This document shows positions 1 through 8,891 of a stretch of 64,000 bases of DNA, piece after piece. Every line of letters begins with the position of its first letter. Positions within the stretch are counted from its first letter, which is position 1. The translations under genes were made by a program, and so were the position numbers. The stretch comes from Bifidobacteriaceae bacterium (GTDB taxonomy: Bacteria > Actinomycetota > Actinomycetes > Actinomycetales > WQXJ01). The stretch covers positions 49,710 to 113,709 of the forward strand of contig JAITFE010000100.1 of the NCBI GenBank assembly GCA_031281585.1. The letters run 5' to 3'. The notes beneath the pieces were generated by a model. That model saw only the letters and a list, made by a program, of their open reading frames with translations, searched no databases and was not told the DNA's origin.

Positions 1-1
1 C

Positions 2-1579
2 CCGGCCGAGGACGAGCGGGACTGGGAGTTCGCCGAGGCGTTCGACCTGCCCTACGTGCGCACCATCCAGCCGCCGGAGGGCTGGGACGGGGGCGCGTGG
101 ACCGGGGCGGGGCCCACTATCAACTCCGCCAATGCGACCATCTCGTTGAACGGGCTGGGCTTGGAGGAGGCGAAGGACGGCATCGTGCGCTGGCTGGCCG
201 AAAGGGGCCTGGGGAGCGCGACGGTGACGTACCGGCTGCGGGACTGGCTGTTCTCGCGGCAGCGTTACTGGGGCGAGCCGTTCCCCATTGTCTACGGGGA
301 GGACGACCAGCCGGTCGCGCTGCCGGACGGGATGCTGCCGGTCGAACTGCCGGAGGTGCCGGACTACCGGCCCAGGACCTTCGACCCGGAAGACGCCGAT
401 TCCGAGCCGGAAACCCCGCTGGCGCGCAACGCCGACTGGGTCAACGTGACGCTGGACCTGGGGGAGGGGCCCAAACGCTACCGGCGGGACACGAACACCA
501 TGCCGAACTGGGCGGGATCCTGCTGGTACTACCTGCGTTACCTGGACCCGGCGGAGGCGGACCGGGTGGTGGACCCGGTCGAGGAGGACTACTGGATGGC
601 GCCCCGCCGGGCGGGCGACCACGCGGGCGGGCTGGACCTGTACGTGGGGGGCGTGGAGCACGCGGTGTTGCACCTGCTCTACGCGCGCTTCTGGCACAAG
701 GCGCTGTACGACTTGGGCTTCGTGTCCGGGACCGAGCCGTTCCACCGGCTGTTCAACCAGGGCTACATCCAGGCCCACGCCTACACGGACGCGCGCGGCC
801 AGTACGTGCCGGCCGACGAGGTGGTGGAGGACCCGCCGGGGGTTTTCACCCACGCGCCTACCGGGGAGCGGGTCGCGCAGGAGTACGGCAAGATGGGCAA
901 GTCGCTGAAGAACATCGTCACGCCGGACGACATGTACGCGACGTATGGCGCGGACACGTTCCGGCTGTACGAGATGTCGATGGGGCCGCTGGACGTGTCG
1001 CGGCCCTGGGACACCCGCGCGGTGGTCGGCTCGCAGCGGTTCCTGCAGCGGCTTTGGCGGAACGTGGTCGACGAGGAGACGGGCGAGGTCCGGGTCGGGG
1101 ACGACGCGCCGGACGAGGCGACCTTGAAGGTGATGCACCGGGCGGTCGCGGAGGTCCGGGGCGAAATGGACGCGATGCGCTTCAACACGGCGATCGCGCG
1201 GATGATCGTGCTCAACAACCACCTGACGGCGCTGGCGGGGCCGCCTCCCCGGCTGGCGGTGGAGACGCTGGTCAAGCTGTTGGCCCCGGTAGCGCCGCAC
1301 ATCGCGGAGGAGCTGTGGGAGCGTCTGGGGCACGGGCGGTCGCTGGCGCGCGAGCCGTACCCGGAGGCCGACCCGGCCTACCTGGTGGAGGACACCGTCA
1401 CGGCGGTGGTCCAAATCCAGGGCAAGGTGCGGGCGCGGTTGGAGGTGTCCCCGTCGATCTCGGCCGCAGACTTGGAGGCGGCCGCGCTGGCCGACCCGGC
1501 GGTCCAGGCCGCCCTGGGCGGCAAACCCGTCCGCCGCGTGGTCACCCGCCCCCCCAAACTGGTCAACCTTGTGGTCTAG
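2..1579 (+). CDS. leuS: Leucyl-tRNA synthetase, 3' part
   Basis: Class I aminoacyl-tRNA synthetase that charges tRNA-Leu in the cytoplasm. The gene enters from the left edge, so the N-terminal Rossmann half with the HIGH motif is missing and 525 residues remain. The first visible residues (DERDWEFA) match the end of the LeuRS editing domain. The stretch RYWGEPFPI is typical of LeuRS, and the class I signature appears as KMGKS at 890-904, in place of the textbook KMSKS. An anticodon-binding helical domain and the small C-terminal domain follow, ending VNLVV. leuS followed by comEA-comEC is a common order in high-GC Gram-positives. Identification is secure; only completeness is limited. Confidence 0.97.
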   Translation, partial: PAEDERDWEFAEAFDLPYVRTIQPPEGWDGGAWTGAGPTINSANATISLNGLGLEEAKDGIVRWLAERGLGSATVTYRLRDWLFSRQRYWGEPFPIVYGEDDQPVALPDGMLPVELPEVPDYRPRTFDPEDADSEPETPLARNADWVNVTLDLGEGPKRYRRDTNTMPNWAGSCWYYLRYLDPAEADRVVDPVEEDYWMAPRRAGDHAGGLDLYVGGVEHAVLHLLYARFWHKALYDLGFVSGTEPFHRLFNQGYIQAHAYTDARGQYVPADEVVEDPPGVFTHAPTGERVAQEYGKMGKSLKNIVTPDDMYATYGADTFRLYEMSMGPLDVSRPWDTRAVVGSQRFLQRLWRNVVDEETGEVRVGDDAPDEATLKVMHRAVAEVRGEMDAMRFNTAIARMIVLNNHLTALAGPPPRLAVETLVKLLAPVAPHIAEELWERLGHGRSLAREPYPEADPAYLVEDTVTAVVQIQGKVRARLEVSPSISAADLEAAALADPAVQAALGGKPVRRVVTRPPKLVNLVV

Positions 1580-1604
1580 GCGGCCTGGGAGCTCTATCCG
1601 CGCG

Positions 1605-1613
1605 TTGTCCACA
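1605..1613 (+). other. Isolated DnaA-box-like nonamer
   Basis: TTGTCCACA, a perfect match to the DnaA box consensus of high-GC actinobacteria, lies between leuS and comEA. It is a single copy with no cluster around it, so it is not an origin. It could titrate DnaA, regulate comEA, or be chance. Confidence 0.35.
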
Positions 1614-1654
1614 GGGCGCGGGGTTTCTGGGGCGGGCGGTCGGCGGGGGCCGCC

Positions 1655-1660
1655 TAGCGT
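1655..1660 (+). promoter_or_regulatory. -10-like box of a leaderless comEA transcript
   Basis: TAGCGT (TANNNT) is followed by 6 bp and then the comEA ATG. There is no Shine-Dalgarno sequence, so transcription probably starts at or next to the start codon. Confidence 0.45.
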
Positions 1661-1666
1661 TGGCCT

Positions 1667-2473
1667 ATGCCCGATCCCGGTGGGGAGCCGCTCGGTTCGT
1701 CCGATGACGTGCTATCGAGGTTGCGTTTGAGGGCTCAGCTTGCGGCGGCCGAAGCCAGGGAGCGGCCGGGCAGCGCTCACGCCCGGCCGCGTTTGCGGCT
1801 GGCGCCGAGTCGTTGGGCGGCCGTGGGCGTGGCGGCCGTCGGGGTTGTCGCGGGGGCCGCGCTGCTGGTGCCGTCGTTGCTGGCCGCGGCTGGAAACGAG
1901 GCCGACCCGGCCGCCGTCGGCGCGGAGTCCGCGCCGGTCGCCTGGAGCGAGCAGGCAACCGCTCCGGCGAGTCCACCCGGTGAGGAGGCTGAGCCTCCCG
2001 CCAAGCTTGTGGTCCACGTGGCCGGGGCCGTCGCGAATCCCGGGGTTTACGAGTTGAAGGCGGGCGACCGGGTGGTGGACGCCCTTGAGGCGGCTGGCGG
2101 GGCGACCGACAAGGCGGATCTGGCGGCCTTGAACCTAGCCGCGTGGGTGGGCGACGGGGAACGGATCTACGTCCCGCGACCAGGAGAGACGCCGCCGCCC
2201 GTGGTCGGTCCGGCTGGCGGCGGGCAGGGCGGGGGCGGGAGCGCCGGGGCCGGCGGAAGCGGACAGGAGGCGACCGGCGGCGGCCGGGTGAACGTCAACC
2301 AGGCCGGCGCGGAGGCCCTGACGGCGCTTCCCGGCATTGGCCCGGTGTTGGCCCAAAGGATCGTGGACTTCCGCTCCGCCAACGGGCCGTTTGGCGAGCT
2401 CAGCGATCTGGCGGAGGTCACAGGCATAGGGCCGAAGATCCTGGCCGGCCTGGCGGACTCGGTCGCCTTTTGA
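1667..2473 (+). CDS. comEA: Competence protein ComEA, DNA-binding
   Basis: Membrane-anchored double-stranded DNA receptor for natural transformation, 268 residues. A cytoplasmic N-terminus is followed by one membrane segment (about residues 45-70, WAAVGVAAVGVVAGAALLV), a Pro/Ala-rich stretch, an SLBB domain (about 108-165, starting LVVHVAGAVANPGVYEL), a Gly-rich linker, and a C-terminal helix-hairpin-helix pair (about 205-268, VNVNQAGAEALTALPGIGP) that contacts DNA. The domain order is the standard ComEA order in actinobacteria. Its stop codon overlaps the comEC start (ATGA), so the two are co-translated. The start is chosen because a -10-like box lies 6 bp upstream. Confidence 0.93.
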   Translation: MPDPGGEPLGSSDDVLSRLRLRAQLAAAEARERPGSAHARPRLRLAPSRWAAVGVAAVGVVAGAALLVPSLLAAAGNEADPAAVGAESAPVAWSEQATAPASPPGEEAEPPAKLVVHVAGAVANPGVYELKAGDRVVDALEAAGGATDKADLAALNLAAWVGDGERIYVPRPGETPPPVVGPAGGGQGGGGSAGAGGSGQEATGGGRVNVNQAGAEALTALPGIGPVLAQRIVDFRSANGPFGELSDLAEVTGIGPKILAGLADSVAF

Positions 2474-4800
2474 TGAACCGGACCACAGACCTGCGGTTGG
2501 CTTTGCCCGTCGCGTGCGCCTGGGCCGCCGCGGCGGTCGCCCTGGGCTGGCCGCGCCCGGTCGCCGCCGGGGTCGGATTGGCGGCGTTGGCCGGGGGAGG
2601 GGCCGTCCTGGGACTGCGCGCTGGCGGGAACCGGCGACGAGCCGACGTCCGCGCCTTCGCCGGTCTGGCTCTGGCGGTGGCGGGCGTGGTTGTCGGGGCG
2701 GTGGGCGTGCAGGGGATGGCGTGGGACCAGACCGGGTTGGGGCAAGCGGCCCAGGCTGGCGGCCGGGTCGAACTGGTGCTGCGGATGGACCAACCGGCCA
2801 AAGTCCGCGACTCGCCCTGGGGCGGAGCCCAGACGGTGACGGCCATGGGAGCCGCTTGGGTTGCCGGGGCGGAAGACGGCCCCGGCGTGCCCGCCGTGGC
2901 CTACTTCGAGGGCGAGGCGCCGCCGGCCGGTTCCGTCTTGACGTTTCGCGCGCGCCTGGCCACCGGGGAGCTGGCCGACCCGCAGCGGGTCGTGGCGCAT
3001 GCGATTGGACCTGTGACGGCGCGCCGACCCGGCGGGTGGCGGGGCGTTGTGTACGGCTTGCGGGCAGGCTTGACCGGACGGGCCAATCCGCTGCTGGAAG
3101 GGATCGCGCTGGGGGACACCGGGCGGATTGGCCAGGGCCTGGACGCCGATTTGAAGACGACCTCTTTGACCCACATCACCGCCGTCTCCGGCGCGCATGT
3201 CGCCATTGTGCTGGGGGCCGTCTTGGGTCTGGCGGCCCTTGTGGGCTGCCCCAGCTGGGTCAAGGCCGGCCTGGGCGCCGCCACGCTGATCGGCTTCGCC
3301 GCGTTGATCGGCCCCGGCCCGTCGGTCTGGCGGGCGGTGGCGATGGGACTGGCAGCCCTGGCCGGGGTCGCCTTCGGCAAGACCCGCCTGGCTTTGGGAG
3401 CTCTGGCGGCGGCGGTCTTGCTGGTGCTGTTGGCGGATCCGTGGCTCGCCCGCTCCTACGGCCTGGTGCTGTCGGCTCTGGCCACCGCCGGTTTGATCGT
3501 GCTGGCGCCGCCGTTGGCGTTGGCCGCCACCCGCCGGTGGCCGCGGCTTCCCCACGCGCTGGTGGAGGCCGCCGCGCTGACGGCATCGGCGCAGCTCTTG
3601 TGCGCGCCCGTGATCGCCATCTTTGCGGGGCAGATTTCGCTGAGCGCGCTGCCGGCGAACCTGCTGGCGGCTCCGGCGGTCCCGGTGGCCACAATCGGCG
3701 CGATGGCTTCGTTGCTGGCCGGGCCGTGGTGGGCGGCCGGAGCCAACGTGGCGGCGGCGGTGGGCAACCTCGCGTCGACCTATATCGCGGCGGTCGCGCG
3801 TTGGGTGGCCACCTGGCCGCTGGCCGCCATCGCGTGGCCGGCGGGGTTCGGGGGCTTCGCGCTGGCGGCGGCCGCGACGGCGGCGCTGGCGGCGGTCTGG
3901 TGGTGGCTTCGCCGCCGGGGCCGCCGCTGGCGGATGGTCGCGGCGGGCTTGGCCGTGGCGGCGGCGATCGTGGCGGGTCCGGCGCGCGGGACTTTGATCA
4001 AGGCGATTGGGCGCGGTCCTCCCGCCGAATGGGTGGCGGCGGTCTGCGATGTGGGGCAGGGCACAGCGGTGGCGGTGCGCAGCGGCCCCGAAGCGGCCGT
4101 CCTGATCGACGCGGGCCCGGAACGCGGCGGCGTTGACAAGTGCCTTGAGCGGTTGGGCGTCAAGCGCTTGGACGTGGTTGTGCTGACGCATTTTCACGCC
4201 GACCATGTGGGCGGGCTGGAGGAGGCGCTGGCGGGCCGCACGGTCGGAGACCTGGTCTATGGGACGCCGTGCGGCCTGGACCCGACGCGCAGCCTCGCGC
4301 TGGCGGAGCGGGCGGGCGCCACCGCGCGCCGGGTGGAGGAGGGCCAGCCGCTGTCCGGCCAAGCCGGATCGGCTGCGCTGGTGGTCTATCCGTCGTCCCT
4401 GGCGGGGCTCTGCCCTGACGCCGCGCAGGGCGGCGAGGACTCGGCCGCCAACGACGCTGGCCTGGCGGTGTTGGCGCGAGTGGACAGCGTTACCGTGTGG
4501 GCGCTGGGGGACCTGGAAGGCGCGGGCCAGACCGCCCTGTTGCGCAGCCTGGGCCGGACGGCCGTTCCCGGCGCCGGAGGCCTGGTGGTGGTTGCCCACC
4601 ACGGTTCGGCGGACCAATCGGAGGCCTTGGCAACCGCTCTCGCGCCGAAGGTAGCTGTCATGAGCGCCGGCCTCGACAATCCGTACGGTCACCCGAACCC
4701 GAAGGCCCTGGACCTCTACGGCCGGATAGGCGAGGTCAGGAGGACCGACCGCGACGGCACGGTGGTGGTGACGGCGGCCGACCTGGCGCCACCGGCATAG
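2473..4800 (+). CDS. comEC: ComEC/Rec2 DNA-uptake channel
   Basis: Inner-membrane channel that brings single-stranded DNA into the cell. The 775-residue protein starts at the ATG overlapping the comEA stop. The N-terminal third has several membrane helices flanking an OB-like soluble region. The Competence domain follows, with GIALGDTGRIGQ and LTHITAVSGAHVAIV. The C-terminal third is a metallo-beta-lactamase-like domain with LTHFHADHVGG near residue 573, the metal-binding signature seen in ComEC proteins with a nuclease-like domain. Together with ComEA it suggests that the organism can, or once could, take up DNA; the pilus and ComFC parts lie outside the window. Confidence 0.93.
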   Translation: MNRTTDLRLALPVACAWAAAAVALGWPRPVAAGVGLAALAGGGAVLGLRAGGNRRRADVRAFAGLALAVAGVVVGAVGVQGMAWDQTGLGQAAQAGGRVELVLRMDQPAKVRDSPWGGAQTVTAMGAAWVAGAEDGPGVPAVAYFEGEAPPAGSVLTFRARLATGELADPQRVVAHAIGPVTARRPGGWRGVVYGLRAGLTGRANPLLEGIALGDTGRIGQGLDADLKTTSLTHITAVSGAHVAIVLGAVLGLAALVGCPSWVKAGLGAATLIGFAALIGPGPSVWRAVAMGLAALAGVAFGKTRLALGALAAAVLLVLLADPWLARSYGLVLSALATAGLIVLAPPLALAATRRWPRLPHALVEAAALTASAQLLCAPVIAIFAGQISLSALPANLLAAPAVPVATIGAMASLLAGPWWAAGANVAAAVGNLASTYIAAVARWVATWPLAAIAWPAGFGGFALAAAATAALAAVWWWLRRRGRRWRMVAAGLAVAAAIVAGPARGTLIKAIGRGPPAEWVAAVCDVGQGTAVAVRSGPEAAVLIDAGPERGGVDKCLERLGVKRLDVVVLTHFHADHVGGLEEALAGRTVGDLVYGTPCGLDPTRSLALAERAGATARRVEEGQPLSGQAGSAALVVYPSSLAGLCPDAAQGGEDSAANDAGLAVLARVDSVTVWALGDLEGAGQTALLRSLGRTAVPGAGGLVVVAHHGSADQSEALATALAPKVAVMSAGLDNPYGHPNPKALDLYGRIGEVRRTDRDGTVVVTAADLAPPA

Positions 4801-4866
4801 CCCGCCCGGCGAGAGAGCATCGCCCGCCCGGCGAAACGGCATCGTCGGCCTGAGCGGACGGCATCG
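4801..4866 (+). repeat. Three tandem 22-bp units ending in GCATCG
   Basis: Directly after the comEC stop, two 22-bp units (4801-4822 and 4823-4844) both begin CCCGCCCGGCGA and end GCATCG, with three differences. A more diverged third unit (4845-4866) ends GACGGCATCG. Units two and three carry the ACGGCATCG word that recurs across the window. The remaining bases to 4946 hold no gene that I can see. Confidence 0.75.
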
Positions 4867-4946
4867 GAAGGCGGGTCGGGCCTTGCGGTGCGCCCAAATC
4901 GGCGCCGTCCGGGCGTGGGGCGCCGGGCGGGGACGGTCCTGGCCAT

Positions 4947-4952
4947 TAGCCT
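4947..4952 (+). promoter_or_regulatory. -10-like box of a leaderless glgA transcript
   Basis: TAGCCT is followed by 6 bp and the glgA ATG. No ribosome-binding site is visible. Confidence 0.45.
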
Positions 4953-4958
4953 GGACGC

Positions 4959-6170
4959 ATGGTGGAAACGAGACTGCGGGTCGACCTGTTGACCCGTGAA
5001 TATCCGCCGCATGTTTACGGCGGCGCGGGGGTCCATGTGGCGGAATTGGCCAAGGTGCTCAGGGAGTTGGCGGACGTGCGGGTGCTCGCGTTCGACGGGC
5101 CCCGGGAAGAGCCGGGGGTGACGGGCTACGACGGCCCGCCGGCGGGCGTTTACCCGAACGCGGCGCTGGCCACCTTCGACGTGGACCTCAAAATGGCGGG
5201 CGGCACAAACGGCGCGGACCTGATCCACTCGCACACTTGGTACGCCAGCCTTGGCGGACACCTGGGCGGCTTGCTGCACGGCGTGCCGCACGTGCTCTCC
5301 GCGCACTCGCTGGAGCCGCTCCGGCCGTGGAAGGCCGAGCAACTCGGCGGCGGCTACGCGCTGTCCTCCTGGGCCGAGCGGACCGCCTATGAGGGCGCGG
5401 CGGCCGTGATCGCGGTGTCGGCCGGCATGCGGCGCGACATCCTGCGGGCCTACCCGTTCGTGGACCCGGAGCGGGTTGAGGTCATCCACAACGGGATCGA
5501 CCTCGACAAGTGGCGCCCGCGCCGCGACGAGGAGGCGCTGGCGAGCGTGCGGCGGCACGGGATTGACCCGGAGGTCCCAACGGTCGTGTTCGTGGGGCGC
5601 ATCACCCGGCAAAAGGGCCTGCCCTATTTCCTGAGGGCGGTCCGCCGCCTGGAGCCTGGGGTGCAGGTGGTGCTGGCGGCGGGCGCGCCGGACACCCCGC
5701 AGATCGCGGCGGAGGTCCGCGGCCTGGTGGAGGAACTCGGCCGGGAGCGCCAAGGCGTGGTGTGGATCGAGGAGATGCTCCCGCAGCGCGAACTCGACGC
5801 GATCTTGTCGAGCGCGTCCCTGTTCGCCTGCCCGTCCGTCTACGAGCCGTTGGGGATTGTCAACCTGGAGGCCATGGCCTGCGGCATACCCGTCGTGGCG
5901 ACGGCGACGGGCGGCATCCCGGAGGTCGTGGAAGACGGCGTGACGGGCTGGCTGGTGCCGATCGAGCAGGTGGAGGACGGCACGGGCATACCGCTCGATC
6001 CGGAAAAGTTCGTGGCTGACATGGCGGCGGCCCTGAACGAGGCGTTGTCTGACCCGGCGCGCCTCAGCCGCTTCGGCGAAGCCTCGCGGCGGCGCGCGGA
6101 GGACCACTTCTCCTGGCGCGCCATCGGCGAGCGGACCATGGCGTTCTATCGAAAGGTGTTGGACCGGTGA
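4959..6170 (+). CDS. glgA: Glycogen synthase, actinobacterial GT4 type
   Basis: A 403-residue family 4 glycosyltransferase that moves glucose from a nucleotide sugar to a glucan or to glucose 1-phosphate. The N-terminal Rossmann domain begins LLTREYPPHVYGGAGVHV, the hallmark of the Corynebacterium/Mycobacterium GlgA group. The C-terminal domain has VGRITRQKGLPYFLRAV and the nucleotide-sugar site CPSVYEPLGIVNLEAMACG. In mycobacteria this group includes the enzyme called GlgM, which makes maltose 1-phosphate, so the exact product is not fixed by sequence alone. The usual neighbour glgC is absent. The stop overlaps the next GTG start (GTGA). Confidence 0.9.
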   Translation: MVETRLRVDLLTREYPPHVYGGAGVHVAELAKVLRELADVRVLAFDGPREEPGVTGYDGPPAGVYPNAALATFDVDLKMAGGTNGADLIHSHTWYASLGGHLGGLLHGVPHVLSAHSLEPLRPWKAEQLGGGYALSSWAERTAYEGAAAVIAVSAGMRRDILRAYPFVDPERVEVIHNGIDLDKWRPRRDEEALASVRRHGIDPEVPTVVFVGRITRQKGLPYFLRAVRRLEPGVQVVLAAGAPDTPQIAAEVRGLVEELGRERQGVVWIEEMLPQRELDAILSSASLFACPSVYEPLGIVNLEAMACGIPVVATATGGIPEVVEDGVTGWLVPIEQVEDGTGIPLDPEKFVADMAAALNEALSDPARLSRFGEASRRRAEDHFSWRAIGERTMAFYRKVLDR

Positions 6171-6955
6171 ACCACGAGGTCTTGCGGTTCGAGGACGTGC
6201 GCTTGACCCGCGGGCCGAAGACCATCCTGGACGGGATCGACTGGTCGGTCCGCGAAGGCCAGCATTGGGTCATGTTGGGGCCGAACGGCGCGGGCAAGAC
6301 CACGCTGCTGCAGATCGCCGCGACCCGCCTGTTCCCCACCAGCGGCCAGGCTTGGGTGTTGGGGGAGCGGTTGGGCCGCGTGGATGTTTTCGAGTTGCGC
6401 TCACGGGTCGGTTTCGCCTCGGCCGCGTTGGCCGGGCGCATCCCGCTGGGTGAAAAGGTGTCCGATGCCGTGGTCACCGGCGCGTACGGAGTGACCGGCC
6501 GGTGGCGGGAGGCTTACGAGGCGGGGGACGAGGCGCGGGCGAGCGACCTGATGGCCGCGTTCGACGTGATCGGGCTGGCGGACCGGACCTTTGGGACCTT
6601 GTCGGAGGGCGAGCGCAAACGGGTGCAAATAGCGCGCGCGTTGATGGCGGACCCGGAGATTCTGCTGCTGGACGAGCCGTCCGCCGGGCTGGATCTGGGC
6701 GGCCGCGAGGAACTGGTCGCCGCTTTGGCGGAGCTGGCCGGCGATCCGCGTTCGCCGGTGATGGTGCTGGTCACACACCATCTTGAGGAGATTCCGCCGG
6801 GTTTCAGCCACGGCGCGCTGATGCGTGATGGGCGGTTCACGGCGAGCGGCGAGTTGGCGGAGACTCTGACGGACGCCAACCTTTCGGCGGCCTTCGGGAT
6901 GCCGCTCCAAGTCACCGCGACTGGCGGGCGTTGGGGCGCGGTGGCGAGCCTGTAA
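6167..6955 (+). CDS. ABC transporter ATP-binding protein
   Basis: A single nucleotide-binding domain of 262 residues. It has Walker A GPNGAGKTT (about residue 43), signature LSEGERKRV, Walker B ILLLDEPSAGLD and an H-loop histidine in VTHHLEEIP. The overall form resembles the ModF-like or iron/cobalamin-type ATPases often found as lone genes in actinobacteria. No permease lies next to it. The GTG start overlaps the glgA stop, so the two are translationally coupled, but a functional link to glycogen is not evident. Substrate unknown. Confidence 0.85.
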   Translation: MNHEVLRFEDVRLTRGPKTILDGIDWSVREGQHWVMLGPNGAGKTTLLQIAATRLFPTSGQAWVLGERLGRVDVFELRSRVGFASAALAGRIPLGEKVSDAVVTGAYGVTGRWREAYEAGDEARASDLMAAFDVIGLADRTFGTLSEGERKRVQIARALMADPEILLLDEPSAGLDLGGREELVAALAELAGDPRSPVMVLVTHHLEEIPPGFSHGALMRDGRFTASGELAETLTDANLSAAFGMPLQVTATGGRWGAVASL

Positions 6956-7094
6956 CCTGGTGGGTGAACGCGGCCGAATAGCCGCCAGAATCCGGGCTTG
7001 CGAGCCGATCGGGGTGGTCTGAGCGGGTTTGGCAGCGCCGTGGGGGCGCGGGAGTTGGTGTGGTGTCGGAACTGTCGAATGGAAGGCCGAGGCG

Positions 7095-7544
7095 ATGGCG
7101 GAGTGGTTGTGGCTGTGGTGGCTGATCGGGGCCTTGTTGTTGGGCGTGGTAGAGATGATGACGGTCGACTTCACCTTCTTGATGTTGTCCGTTGGCGCCT
7201 TGGCGGCGGCGGGCGCGGCTTGGCTGCACGCTCCGTGGTGGGTGACGGTGATCGTGTTCGCGGTCGTGTCTGTGGTGATGCTGGCGACGGTCCGCCCGCT
7301 GTTGCTGCGCTTCCTCAAAGTCAAGGCTGACACCCGGCCCGTCAGCGGCGCCGCCGCGCTGGTCGGCAAGCCCGCGGAGGCGGTCACGGCGATCGACGAG
7401 CACGGGGGCCGGGCGAAGATCGGCGGGGACGTGTGGACCGCCCGGCTCGAAGGCGAAGGGGTGGTGCCGCCCGGCACCGAATTGGTGGTCACTGCGATCG
7501 ACGGCGCCACCTCGGTGGTAGCCCCGGTCAACAACGAGAGGTGA
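7095..7544 (+). CDS. NfeD-like membrane protein
   Basis: A short-form NfeD protein of 149 residues: two or three membrane helices at the N-terminus (WLWLWWLIGALLLGVVEMM and a second pair ending near residue 75) and a C-terminal OB-fold (about residues 85-149, ALVGKPAEAVTAID through VTAIDGATSVV). NfeD proteins pair with SPFH/stomatin proteins in membrane microdomains, and an SPFH gene follows after 3 bp. The ATG is chosen because GGAAGG lies 8 bp upstream and the protein then begins directly with the first helix; an upstream in-frame start would add 22 poorly conserved residues. Confidence 0.88.
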   Translation: MAEWLWLWWLIGALLLGVVEMMTVDFTFLMLSVGALAAAGAAWLHAPWWVTVIVFAVVSVVMLATVRPLLLRFLKVKADTRPVSGAAALVGKPAEAVTAIDEHGGRAKIGGDVWTARLEGEGVVPPGTELVVTAIDGATSVVAPVNNER

Positions 7545-7547
7545 ATC

Positions 7548-8750
7548 ATGGACTTTGCAAACGACTTCGACGGCAGCACCGTTGTGGTCACGGTCTTCGC
7601 GATCGCGGTTGTGATCTTCGCGTTGGTGGTGCTGAAGAAAGCGATCCGGATTGTCCCTCAGACCCAGGCCTGGCTGGTTGAGCGGCTGGGCCGCTATCAG
7701 CGCACCATGGAGGCCGGGCTGCGTTTGCTGGTGCCCTTCGTGGACCGCGTGCGGGCCATGGTCGACCTGCGCGAACAGGTCGTGTCCTTCCCGCCGCAGC
7801 CGGTCATCACCTCCGACAACCTGGTGGTGTCCATTGACACCGTCATCTACTTCCAGGTCACCAACCCGGTGGCCGCGGTCTACGAGATCGCGAACTACAT
7901 CACCGGCATCGAGCAGTTGACTGTGACAACGCTGCGTAACGTGATCGGCTCCATGGACTTGGAGCAGACGCTGACCAGCCGCGACCAGATCAACGGGCAG
8001 TTGCGCGGCGTGCTGGACGAGGCGACGGGACGCTGGGGCATCCGCGTGCAGCGGGTGGAGCTCAAGGCGATCGACCCGCCCGCCTCCGTCCAGGACTCGA
8101 TGGAGAAGCAAATGCGGGCGGAGCGGGACCGCCGCGCCGCCATCCTGACTGCGGAGGGCATCAAGCAGTCGCAGATTCTGAAGGCGGAGGGCGAGAAGCA
8201 GGCGGCCATCCTGACCGCCGAGGGCCAGGCTCAGGCTTCGATCCTCAAGGCCCAAGGTGATTCGCGGGCCATCCTGCAGGTGTTCGAGGCGATCCATGAG
8301 GGGGACGCGGACCCGAAGCTGCTGGCCTACCAGTATTTGCAGATGCTGCCGCAGCTTGCCCAGGGCGCCAGTTCGAAGCTGTGGATCATCCCGGCGGAGT
8401 TCACGGACGCGCTGGCGGGTATGGGGAAGGCGTTCGCCCCGGGCGGGGACGGGCCGGGCCCGCGCCAGCCGACCGCTGCCAGCCGGGCGCTGGCGAAGCT
8501 GGCCTTCCAGGACATCGCGCTGGAGGACCCCGCGGAGGCGTTGCGCCGGGCGCAAGGGGCGGCCAACGCCGCGACCTCGGACGCCAGCCAGGCGGGCACC
8601 GGCTCCGGCGTGCCCTTCAATCCGGCTTATGAGGCGGGCCAGGCGCCGAGCGTGCCCCCGCCCCTGGACCAACCGATCGTCCCGCCGCGCCCCGCGCCGG
8701 GCGAAGGCGACCCCTACCAGGGCCGCCACGAGGGACCGTACGCCTTCTGA
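7548..8750 (+). CDS. SPFH/Band 7 (stomatin-like) protein
   Basis: A 400-residue membrane-anchored scaffold protein. One N-terminal helix (about residues 10-30) is followed by the SPFH domain (RIVPQTQAWLVERLGRYQRTMEAGL, then VVSFPPQPVITSDNLVV) and an Ala/Glu/Gln-rich coiled coil (about 180-235) with near-repeats of ILTAEG and ILKAEG that drives oligomerisation. The tail is Pro-rich and probably disordered. The NfeD-SPFH pair is a conserved operon linked to membrane organisation or quality control. A Shine-Dalgarno-like GAGAGG precedes the ATG. Confidence 0.92.
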   Translation: MDFANDFDGSTVVVTVFAIAVVIFALVVLKKAIRIVPQTQAWLVERLGRYQRTMEAGLRLLVPFVDRVRAMVDLREQVVSFPPQPVITSDNLVVSIDTVIYFQVTNPVAAVYEIANYITGIEQLTVTTLRNVIGSMDLEQTLTSRDQINGQLRGVLDEATGRWGIRVQRVELKAIDPPASVQDSMEKQMRAERDRRAAILTAEGIKQSQILKAEGEKQAAILTAEGQAQASILKAQGDSRAILQVFEAIHEGDADPKLLAYQYLQMLPQLAQGASSKLWIIPAEFTDALAGMGKAFAPGGDGPGPRQPTAASRALAKLAFQDIALEDPAEALRRAQGAANAATSDASQAGTGSGVPFNPAYEAGQAPSVPPPLDQPIVPPRPAPGEGDPYQGRHEGPYAF

Positions 8751-8756
8751 CACCGG

Positions 8757-8778
8757 GAAATAGGTACCGTCCCCATTT
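8757..8778 (+). repeat. 22-bp dispersed repeat, copy 1
   Basis: A 22-bp sequence starting GAAATAGGTACC and ending GTCCCCATTT lies 6 bp after the SPFH stop. An identical copy lies at 53981-54002, also just downstream of a gene. The GGTACCGTCCCC core is reminiscent of REP-type elements mobilised by Y1 transposases. The rest of the 8751-8891 gap holds one ACGGCATCG word (8830-8838) and no gene. Confidence 0.7.
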
Positions 8779-8891
8779 TCTTGGCAAGACGGAATGGCGC
8801 TTGACGTTACGTTGCCTTGGTACTGTTACACGGCATCGTCCACCGCTTAGGTGCCGTTGTCCTGCTGATCAGCCCCAAGCCCAGGAGTGCC

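Noticed and set aside
1605..1613. A replication origin at the DnaA-box-like site
   Set aside because: Only one box is visible, with no AT-rich unwinding region and no dnaA, dnaN or parAB genes nearby.
2167..4842. A minus-strand open frame of about 890 codons over comEC
   Set aside because: It is a composition shadow: Arg/Gly/Gln-rich, no family features, fully antisense to a well-defined ComEC.
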